Source: Borrelia duttonii Ly (GTDB lineage Bacteria > Spirochaetota > Spirochaetia > Borreliales > Borreliaceae). Taken from it: a stretch of DNA of 64,000 nucleotides. The notes beneath the pieces were generated by a model. It was given only the letters and a program-made list of their open reading frames with translations, made no database searches and had not been told where the DNA came from. Position numbers and translations under genes: made by a program. The DNA lies in the NCBI RefSeq assembly GCF_000019685.1, contig NC_011256.1, positions 1 through 64,000 on the forward strand, in the 5' to 3' direction. Position 1 is the first letter of the stretch. Each line of letters starts with the position of its first letter. This document shows, piece by piece, positions 56,988 to 64,000 of this stretch.

Positions 56988-58019
56988 ATGAATAAAGAGA
57001 AAAAAGGAGAGGGGAAAGTAAGAGTAATAATATTGATGATGGTGATGATGATGATGGGATGTAATAGTGGAGTAAAGGATCCAGAGAAGGTATTTTTGAG
57101 TGATATAGCAAATTTAGGGAAAGGATTTTTAGATGTATTTGTGAGTTTTGGCGATATGATTACGGAGACATTAGGAATAAAGGCAGATACAAAGAAAAGT
57201 GAGATAGGTGGATATTTTACTAAAATTGAGAATACAATGAAGATAGTGAAAGGTAAATTAAGTAAAATTTTAGAAGAACATGGGAATTATGAGAAAGTGA
57301 AAGAGAAGGTAGAGGAATTTATTGGGAAGATAAGTAAGATCGAAGAAGGGGCAAAGGAAGCGTCAAAAGGTGCTACAGGTGATGTTGCTATAGGAAATGC
57401 TGTTAAAGGAGGTCAAGATGCTGTAGCAGCAGATGTTACAAGTGTCAATTCACTTGTGAAAGGAATTAAAACAATAGTTGACGTGGTGTTGACAAAAGGC
57501 AAAGCAGATGCTGATGCCATTCAAGATGGTGAAAAGAAGAAAGTTGGACAATTTTTTGCAAGGAAAGATGATGCTCCTCAAGAGGCTGAGACAGCTAAGG
57601 CAAATGCAAGTATAGGAGCAGTGAGTGGTGCTGATATATTGCAAGCTATTGTTAAGTCTAATCAGGTTGTTAATGGTGATATTAAAATTGATGCGGCTCA
57701 AAATGCAGCAGAGATTGCTGCTGCAAAAAAAGATGATGCTAAAAAAGAGATTAATGAAGACCAAAAAGACGCAATAATAGCAGCAGGTATAGCATTGCGA
57801 GCGATGGCAAAAGATGGTAAATTTGCGGCTAAGCAGGATGCTAGTGATAAATATGCTAATGCAGTAAATGGTGTAGTATCAAGTGCAGTAAATAAGGTGT
57901 TAAGTACATTGACAATAGCAATAAGGGATACAGTAGATTTGGGATTAAAAGGGATAAATAAGGTATTAGGAGAGATTAAGCAAGGAGAGGGTTCTGAAGC
58001 TAAAGTTAAGGCTAATTAA
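56988..58019 (+). CDS. vlp: variable large protein, type II, intact
   Basis: A 343-residue Vlp with a full 5' end: AAGGAGG, eight bases, ATG, MNKEKKGEGKVRVIILMMVM, lipobox MMGC. The body has [60 protein letters not shown] and [20 protein letters not shown], ending KGINKVLGEIKQGEGS. A hairpin terminator follows. It is the best full-length type II copy here. Confidence 0.9.
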   Translation: MNKEKKGEGKVRVIILMMVMMMMGCNSGVKDPEKVFLSDIANLGKGFLDVFVSFGDMITETLGIKADTKKSEIGGYFTKIENTMKIVKGKLSKILEEHGNYEKVKEKVEEFIGKISKIEEGAKEASKGATGDVAIGNAVKGGQDAVAADVTSVNSLVKGIKTIVDVVLTKGKADADAIQDGEKKKVGQFFARKDDAPQEAETAKANASIGAVSGADILQAIVKSNQVVNGDIKIDAAQNAAEIAAAKKDDAKKEINEDQKDAIIAAGIALRAMAKDGKFAAKQDASDKYANAVNGVVSSAVNKVLSTLTIAIRDTVDLGLKGINKVLGEIKQGEGSEAKVKAN

Positions 58020-58073
58020 TAGGTGAATTAGTATATATAGTTTATGTAATAATTATTAGGTAAAAAGGCTAGT

Positions 58074-58101
58074 AGAGAGCGCAATCAAGCTCTCTTTTTT
58101 A
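58074..58101 (+). terminator. terminator of vlp 56988-58019
   Basis: AGAGAGC-GCAATCAA-GCTCTCT with T-run. Confidence 0.85.
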
Positions 58102-58195
58102 TTTGCAGTATTAAATCATATTTTTTTGCCTCTAATTCTTTAATAAATAAGCTATGAAAAAGCTAATAATGAATATAAATAAGGAGGGGAAGAAA

Positions 58196-59325
58196 ATGAA
58201 TAGAGAAGGAAAAGAAGGGGAAATAAAAGGGAAGGGAGGGATAGGAGAGAGAGTAATAGAGAGAGTGAAGAGAGAGGATAAGATGTGGGATAGAATGAGA
58301 ATGAAGGGATTAATATTGATGATGATGATAGTGATGGGATGTAATAGTGGGGGAGTAGTTGGAGGAGAGGAAGGGAAGAATAAATTTTTGCAGTCATTAG
58401 TTAATGTGAGTGAAGAATTTTTGAATGTTTTTACTTCATTTGGGGAAATGGTAGGGAGCGTATTGGGATTGAATGTTGATTCAAAGAAGTCGGATGTAGG
58501 TAAGTATTTTAAGACAGTGCAGAGTACAGTAGAAGGGATTAAGAGTGGGCTTAATAAGATTGTTGCTGAAATGAAGGAAGAAAAGAATCCGAATGCTGAG
58601 GCTACTGAAAGTGCAGTGAAGAAATTGGTTAGTGAGACACTTGATAAGATAATAGTTGGAGCAAAGGAGGCAAGTGAGGCAATTGGTGATGCAGGTGATC
58701 CAATTGGTAATATCGCTGCTAATAATGCTGGAGGTGCTGCAGGAGCTGATGTTGATAAGCTAGTAAAGGGAATTAAAGGGATTGTTGATATAGTACTTAA
58801 AGGTGTAGGAAATGCAGAGGCTGGGAATGATAAAAAGGCTAGTGATGGTTCTACTGCAAGAACTGCTAATGGTGGGAATGATGAAGCAGGGAAATTATTT
58901 GGTAATGCTGCTATTGGTGCTGCTGATAATGCAAAGAAGACAGCAGCAGATGCAGCAAAAGCAGTAGGAGCAGTGACCGGAGCTGATATTCTGCAGGCTA
59001 TAGTTAAAAATGTTTCAGCTACTGATGCAAATGCAAAAGATGGAACAATAGCAGGAGCTATAGCATTGCGAGCTATGGCAAAGAATGGTAAATTTGCTAA
59101 TGATAATGCTGGAACTGCTGAAGTTACTACTGCAGTTAAAGGGGCGCTGCTGTTAGTGCAGTAACTAAGGCGCTAGATACATTAACAGTAGCAATAAGGA
59201 AGATAATAGATGCAGGACTTAAAGAAGTAAAAGCAGTAATGAAAATTAATGCTAATGCTACTCCTGTGGTGTCTGATAAGAGTGCTTCTGATGCTAAGAA
59301 TCAATGGCTAAAATTATATGACTGA
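58196..59325 (+). pseudogene. vlp: variable large protein, type III, frameshift near 3' end
   Basis: AAGGAGGGG precedes ATG at 58196, which opens [20 protein letters not shown], an unusually long charged leader (about 40 residues) before the signal [12 protein letters not shown]. The body is type III ([35 protein letters not shown]). At about 59145 one base is missing in GGGGCGCTGC, so the frame ends at 59164. The other frame continues [32 protein letters not shown] and ends WLKLYD at 59325. One base would restore about 375 codons. Confidence 0.82.
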
Positions 59326-59358
59326 ATAATAAAATAAGATAAATAAAGTTATAACGGG

Positions 59359-59398
59359 AAGATACTGAGAGTTAAGTTCTTAGTATCTTTTATTTTAT
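59359..59398 (+). terminator. terminator of type III vlp
   Basis: AAGATACTGAGA...TCTTAGTATCTT, a long stem with T-run. Confidence 0.8.
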
Positions 59399-59540
59399 TT
59401 TGTCTAAAAGATATATTTTATTTGATATTGCTAACATTTGTTATTTATTATCCGTTAATTCATAGTTGTGTCCATTTTGTTTTTTTGATTCTCCTTTAAA
59501 GATAAGCTAGAAAAAAATAAAAAATAAGGAGGCTAGAAGA

Positions 59541-60620
59541 ATGAATATAGAGAAAAAAGGAGAGGGGAAAGTAAGAGTAAAAGTAGTAATATTAATGGTG
59601 ATGATGATGGTGATGATGGGATGTAATAGTGGAGGAGGAATAAAGGAAGGAGAGGGAGAGAGTTCTCAGAGTAAATTTTTGAAGTCTATTATTGGTTTAA
59701 GGAATGAATTTTTGAATGTTTTTACTTCTTTTGGGGATATGGTTGGAGGAATATTAGGGTTTAATGCTGTTAAGTCGGATGATAAGAGAAGTAAAGTGGG
59801 AGAACATTTTAAGACTATTGGAGATGGATTAAAGAGTACTAAGGATAAATTGGATGCTTTAGCTAAAGATATATCTTCTACTGCATATGCTGATATTACA
59901 GCGGTTGAGACTGTTATTAAAGGTACTAGTGAAATTATTGCAAAATTAGTAACTTCTGTAACTAAGCTTGCTGGGGTTGTTGGTGATACTGATATAGGTG
60001 ATAATGCTGCTGCTGCCGTGGCTGCTGATGCGGCTGGGGTTAAGACTGTTATTGATGAGATTAAGATTATAGTTGAGACTGCTATTAATTCTGGAGTAAA
60101 TATTGGGAAAGGGATTACTGGTGGTGAAGTGGCTGCTGGTGCTAATACTGATGCACCTGCTGTTCTTACTGCCAATGCTGCAGTTGGTGCTGGTGCTGCT
60201 TCAAAACTAGCAGGTGAGGTGTCAAAAGCAGATCCATGGGCAATGATTGATAAGATTCATAATGCTAAGGTTGTTGAGCTTACTCAAGATAATAATAATG
60301 AGGCTGGTGCGTTAGCTACTAAAATTGGTGCTAATAACTATGGGGCAAAAACTAATGCAGATTTGGCAGCAGCAGTAGCTCTGAAGGCAATGACTAAGAG
60401 TGGTAAATTTAGTGCTGCTGCTAATGAAGCTGGAGCAGTTAAAGCATCAGCAGTAAGTGCAGTAAATAAGGTATTAGGGATATTGGATGTAATAATTAAG
60501 AAAACAGTAGAAAGTAATTTAGATAAAATAAGAGAAGCAGTCAAGGGAATAAAATACTCTGAGAGTATTGGAGTTAACTCTACTAAATCTGATACTATTC
60601 AAGCTACAACCACTAAATAA
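59541..60620 (+). CDS. vlp: variable large protein, type I with type III-like N terminus, intact
   Basis: A 359-residue Vlp with ribosome site, MNIEKKGEGKVRVKVVILMV, lipobox MMGC. Residues 48-75 read [20 protein letters not shown] followed by GDMVGGILGFN, which resembles type III; from RSKVGEHFKTIGDGLKSTKD on it is type I (KADPWAMIDKIHNAK, NYGAKTNADLAAAVALKAMT, NKVLGILDVIIKKTVESNLD, DKIREAVKGIKYSES). The first 75 residues may have come by recombination. A terminator follows. Confidence 0.87.
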   Translation: MNIEKKGEGKVRVKVVILMVMMMVMMGCNSGGGIKEGEGESSQSKFLKSIIGLRNEFLNVFTSFGDMVGGILGFNAVKSDDKRSKVGEHFKTIGDGLKSTKDKLDALAKDISSTAYADITAVETVIKGTSEIIAKLVTSVTKLAGVVGDTDIGDNAAAAVAADAAGVKTVIDEIKIIVETAINSGVNIGKGITGGEVAAGANTDAPAVLTANAAVGAGAASKLAGEVSKADPWAMIDKIHNAKVVELTQDNNNEAGALATKIGANNYGAKTNADLAAAVALKAMTKSGKFSAAANEAGAVKASAVSAVNKVLGILDVIIKKTVESNLDKIREAVKGIKYSESIGVNSTKSDTIQATTTK

Positions 60621-60662
60621 ATTAGTAATTTAAGTAATAAAAGATAAAATAAATCATTAAGT

Positions 60663-60702
60663 ACAACACTTCTCTTTATTTAGGGAAGTTGTTTTCTTTT
60701 AT
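60663..60702 (+). terminator. terminator of vlp 59541-60620
   Basis: ACAACACTTC...GAAGTTGT hairpin with T-rich tail. Confidence 0.75.
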
Positions 60703-60719
60703 TTAGATGTATTTCATTT

Positions 60720-61055
60720 TGTATTCTTTATATTGTAATGAAAAATATTAAGTTTATTGTATGGTGATTTTTTAAGAAAGATAATATTTAAAAAATAATG
60801 AGCTTTAATTTTACTTACATGAGATGCTTTAGTTGTTTAACAAGATTTAACGGTATACACATCATATCCTGAATATTAAAAATATATTACATATTAGGAT
60901 CCAAATAGATTATATTTTACATAATTTATGTATTTTTTTGTAGAAAAGTTAATGTTAAAGATTTTATGTTTTTGAATTGATAACAAACAAAATAAAATTG
61001 TCATTTATTCATTCAATTTATCCATTAATTTATTGATCTCTGTGTTCGTCTTATT
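60720..61055 (+). repeat. intergenic repeat, copy 4
   Basis: Contains TTGTAATGAAAAATATTAAG near 60735 and ends with the CATTCAATTTATCC...TTTTTTGTGTG stretch near 61010-61060. More diverged than the other copies. Confidence 0.5.
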
Positions 61056-61114
61056 TTTTGTGTGTTCTTATTTAAAAGAAAATCTATAAAAAAAACAAGG
61101 AGGCGAAGAAAGAA

Positions 61115-62078
61115 ATGAAAGGAATAAAAGGGAAGGAAGAATTGGGAAATAAAGAGGAGAGTAGGAAGGGAAGAGTGAAAAGAGTAAAGGGAATAATGGT
61201 GATGGTGATGATGATAGTGATGGGATGTAATAGTGGAGGAGTTGCGGGAGGAGGGGGGAAGGTAGACTTTTATTAGTCAAAGAAGAATAGTTTTTTAGAG
61301 TCATTAGTTGCGATAGGAGAAGCGTTTCAGGAGATTTTTGTTGGGTTTGGGGAGTGCTTTTGGAGATGTATTAGGATTTAGTGTAGTTAAAGTGGGGGAT
61401 AAAAAAAGTAAGGTAGGAGAACACTTTGAAAAAGTAAAAAAGGGATTTGAAGATACTAATAAAAAATTAAAAGAGCTGGAGGGTGATATTTCTGGGGTAA
61501 AGAGTGTTGATGTGAGTACAATTAAAGTAGTTGAAAATACAATTAAAGGAGCGGGTGGTGTTTTTGATAAATTAATTAGTTCACTCACTAAATTTACTGG
61601 TGTAGTTTATGATGGTTCTGATATTGGTCATAACGATAATAATGCTGCTGGTGGTGTTGAAAAAGCTAGCGTTGATACCGTAATTACAGAAATTAAAAAT
61701 ATCATTGATATAGCAGAGAAATCTGGAGTGAAAATTGTTTCGGGGAATGCTGGTGATAAGGTAACAGCTGCTGCTAATACCGATGCTCCTGCTGTGTTGG
61801 GTGGTCATATGCTACTCTTGGTGCTGGTAAAGTATTTTTTTGAGAAATCACAAAAGACTTTGAAAGAAGCTATTACTGAAAGATTAAAAAATAAACATAG
61901 GAGTTCCTGGGAAAGAAAAAGAAATATTGATGCAATAGCTAGAAGGTCGAGAAGTGAAGCAGAAAGTTCTTTAAAGCAATTAGAATCTGCTTCTTCTAAG
62001 ATAGGTGAAGTAATGGGAAGAAAGAAAGATATAGAAGAACTTATTGAAAATGCAAAATCTGTTCTTGGAGGGTTTTAA
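61115..62078 (+). pseudogene. vlp: vlp type I fused to the 3' end of another lipoprotein gene
   Basis: AAGGAGG and ATG at 61115 open a charged leader and signal GIMVMVMMIVMGC, but an in-frame TAG lies at 61274-61276. After it SKKNSFLESLVAIGEAFQEI is type I; an extra base near 61345 shifts the frame, and GSAFGDVLGFSVVKVGDKKS onward is open from 61338. At about 61810-61840 the Vlp ends and YFFEKSQKTLKEAITERLKN, AIARRSRSEAESSLKQLESA and SSKIGEVMGRKKDIEELIEN follow to 62078. That tail looks like the C terminus of P12-family (virulence-strain-associated) lipoproteins. This is the right boundary of the archive. Confidence 0.75.
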
Positions 62079-62134
62079 AAGATAAAAAAATATGTAATAG
62101 TATAAATATTATTTTTAACAATAGTATTTAAAAG

Positions 62135-62180
62135 GAGAGTCTTCTTGTTGAAAGGAGACTCTCTTAGGTTTTATTTAAGA
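62135..62180 (+). terminator. terminator after the chimeric gene
   Basis: GAGAGTCT...AGACTCTC stem, then a T-rich tract. The stretch 62180-62600 has no gene that I can identify; it is AT-rich with a possible promoter before 62628. Confidence 0.7.
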
Positions 62181-62627
62181 AGTGAATATGAGAAAAAGTA
62201 TTTTAACAGTATATATGATTAAGTAAAGTAAACAAATGGTATGGTAGAAGAAAGAGTTCAAGTAGTTTCTGTGGCGCCTGTAGTAATCTGTTAATTTATT
62301 ATCAGAAATTTAACAATAAAAAGTGATGACAGGTTATTTTTTATATGAATATAGGATCCTTGAAGGAGTTAAGAGTGTTTATGATTGGAAAACGATATTG
62401 AATTTTTTAAATCAATATCGTTTGATTATTTTTATTATTGTTTTTTATTTTTACTTTTGACTAAAATCTTGGACTCCTTAATTCATTGTAGTTATGATTA
62501 AAATTTCGTTTTTTGAGCAATATTCTGTACAAAAGATAGAATTAGGTTATACATATTGTGAATATTAGTAATAGTGACATATGTTTATTACTAATAAATT
62601 AATTTTGTATTTTGGAGGTACGATAGG

Positions 62628-63221
62628 ATGAATTTTGTGTATAGCAGAGTTGTATTGATATTTTGTATAATTTGTTTTGCAAGTTGTGGTTTATTGAAAA
62701 CTAAGAATAAATCTCGGTTATTGCAAGACCTAAAAAATATTGATTTAAAATCTGATTGGAAAGACAATCTTAAACTTAATAATGATGAACTTGGTATATT
62801 AACTTTTTTTATTGATGCATTAAAAGATGAATTACCAAAAACACGTGCCAGTGCAGCTCATTTTAATATTTATTTAAAAGGCGATTTATCTAAAGTGGAA
62901 GAGTATGTTAAAAGGTTTTTCTTAAAATTGCATGATAAGGGTAAAGTTAAAGAACTGCTTGGATATATTAAATATGGTAGAGATAATTCACCTAATGTAG
63001 AGGGTAGAGATGAAGATCTTGGTATGGATGCAAAAGAACATTATAGGATTGAGGTAAGACTTGCTAGTGTTTTTGATAATTATTTTATGTTTTTAAATCC
63101 TCCATCTTCTGGGCCATCTGCTGTTCGATCTGCTAAGTCGCCTTTTGTTGGTGGTGATCCTGAAGATAAAGTATTTGATGATATTAAAGGTGTGTGTTAT
63201 GAATATAGAAATTCGCATTAA
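62628..63221 (+). CDS. unidentified lipoprotein
   Basis: A 197-residue protein with signal and lipobox (LIFCIICFASCG, Cys at 20) and a helical mature part (NDELGILTFFIDALKDELPK, LSKVEEYVKRFFLKLHDKGK). GGAGGT lies upstream of the ATG. I do not recognise the family. It is the first gene beyond the archive, with normal Borrelia composition. Confidence 0.75.
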   Translation: MNFVYSRVVLIFCIICFASCGLLKTKNKSRLLQDLKNIDLKSDWKDNLKLNNDELGILTFFIDALKDELPKTRASAAHFNIYLKGDLSKVEEYVKRFFLKLHDKGKVKELLGYIKYGRDNSPNVEGRDEDLGMDAKEHYRIEVRLASVFDNYFMFLNPPSSGPSAVRSAKSPFVGGDPEDKVFDDIKGVCYEYRNSH

Positions 63222-63349
63222 TAATATTAATGTTTTAGTTTACAGTAAGAGATAAATTTAAAGTTGTATTTATATGGAAAAGGATTTTTTTACATTTTAT
63301 TCAATTGATGTAAATTTAATGTTAAATATTAACTTTAAAGGAGAGAAAA

Positions 63350-64000
63350 ATGAAATTCAAAACTAGATATTTGTCTTTGGGATTACTTTTTAGTTTTATC
63401 AGTTGTGATTTAATTTTTGACGATAAAATTAAAGAAAAATCTCTAATTTTATTTGATAAGGTGAATGCTGTCTTGGATACTAGTGGACAATCTGTTGAAA
63501 ATGTCAGGTCTCCGAAGCAAAAAAGAAAAATTGTCAAAAAAAGATTATCTACTAGTGGTAAGAAATCTGCTAATAGTAATTTAGCACAAGATGTATTATC
63601 AGATGATATAACTAGTGGTCTTCAATATGATGTGAAACGTGATAATGCACATATGCAAAAGGGATTAGTACTTAAAGACAGTCTTGAAAAAAATGATGTA
63701 CTTCTTAATGAGAAAGATTTAAATGTTATATTATCAAATACAACATCTGAATTTAGTAAAGAAGATATACAAAAACAAAAATATCAGGATGTAGAGAGTA
63801 AAAATTCAATCACTGAAATTTCAACAGGATACAATTTAGATAGTCATTCAAGAATGGTTAATGGAGTATTAACTTCTCTTAATGGAGAGAGTGGTGAATT
63901 AAAGGAGACTATTGAAAGCAATGCAATTGAAGTTAATTTTACTATAGACTCTGATTTAGGGCCAAAACATATTTCAGGCTCAAATACTATTGCATACACT
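63350..64000 (+). CDS. lipoprotein, probably P12/VraA-like, partial (runs off window)
   Basis: An open frame from ATG at 63350 (AAAGGAGAG upstream) to the window end, at least 217 codons. The signal LGLLFSFISCDLIFDD has a lipobox at Cys20. The mature part is long, polar and low in aromatic residues, like the N-terminal part of P12-family lipoproteins such as VraA. The chimeric tail at 61840-62078 could belong to the same family, so a former gene of this kind may have been cut there. Confidence 0.65.
   Translation, partial: MKFKTRYLSLGLLFSFISCDLIFDDKIKEKSLILFDKVNAVLDTSGQSVENVRSPKQKRKIVKKRLSTSGKKSANSNLAQDVLSDDITSGLQYDVKRDNAHMQKGLVLKDSLEKNDVLLNEKDLNVILSNTTSEFSKEDIQKQKYQDVESKNSITEISTGYNLDSHSRMVNGVLTSLNGESGELKETIESNAIEVNFTIDSDLGPKHISGSNTIAYT

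Noticed and set aside
42191-62078. vlp expression site within the window
   Set aside because: Several copies have ribosome sites, but I found no convincing strong promoter or telomere-proximal context before any of them, so I treat all as archive copies.
1-64000. tRNA, rRNA or other standard RNA genes
   Set aside because: I saw no cloverleaf-like GC-rich segments with tRNA consensus and no rRNA sequence; not expected on such a plasmid.

Overview
The window is very AT-rich and carries gene families found together only in Borrelia: variable large and small lipoproteins (Vlp, Vsp), Bdr repeat proteins, Mlp lipoproteins, and the plasmid maintenance set ParA (PF32)/PF49/PF50 (DUF226)/PF57. Vlp and Vsp archives belong to the relapsing-fever group, so this is most likely a piece of a large linear plasmid from a relapsing-fever Borrelia. 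No telomere is visible. The species cannot be fixed from sequence alone.

Region 1 (about 0.3-24.7 kb) is a prophage-like module of the kind described on B. burgdorferi lp28-2. A long minus-strand block reads from a membrane protein at 21.2 kb to a tape measure protein ending at 3.1 kb. It includes a DUF261-type protein with a possible Cys-His-Asp triad, a lipoprotein, a tail-tip protein fused to a beta-helix, two tail-collar proteins, terminase, portal, scaffold, decoration protein, major capsid protein, connectors and two tail-tube-like proteins. Capsid, tail-tube-like and collar genes are each duplicated in tandem; the second capsid copy is damaged. A divergent plus-strand block (21.5-24.7 kb) holds a coiled-coil protein, a winged-helix replication-initiator-like protein and a small basic protein. 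Several inverted repeats precede the initiator-like gene. At the far left, a 22-bp unit is repeated about 24.7 times between a Bdr gene and a membrane protein gene.

Region 2 (24.7-30.1 kb) is a small minus-strand vlp cluster between two bdr genes of the same orientation, with a weakly recombinase-like gene and a nearby palindrome.

Region 3 (30.1-42.1 kb) looks like a decayed cp32-type prophage around a working partition locus. Terminase, DUF603, integrase, ssb, ERF and one bdr are broken, while DUF244, PF57, PF50, ParA, PF49 and two mlp-type genes are open. The partition locus lies between two long inverted repeats that carry integrase sequence.

Region 4 (42.2-62.1 kb) is a head-to-tail, plus-strand archive of about 19 vlp and vsp copies. 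A few are complete with a ribosome binding site; the rest are 5'-truncated, frameshifted, internally deleted or mosaic. Most complete or near-complete copies share a Met-rich signal-peptide block and end in a strong hairpin terminator, and a roughly 350-bp intergenic repeat recurs. I see no clear expression-site promoter, so this looks like a store of silent cassettes for antigenic variation by gene conversion. I name four Vlp types I-IV by sequence motifs, because I could not safely match each to the published alpha/beta/gamma/delta names.

Region 5 (62.6-64 kb) holds two further lipoprotein genes, the last running off the window.
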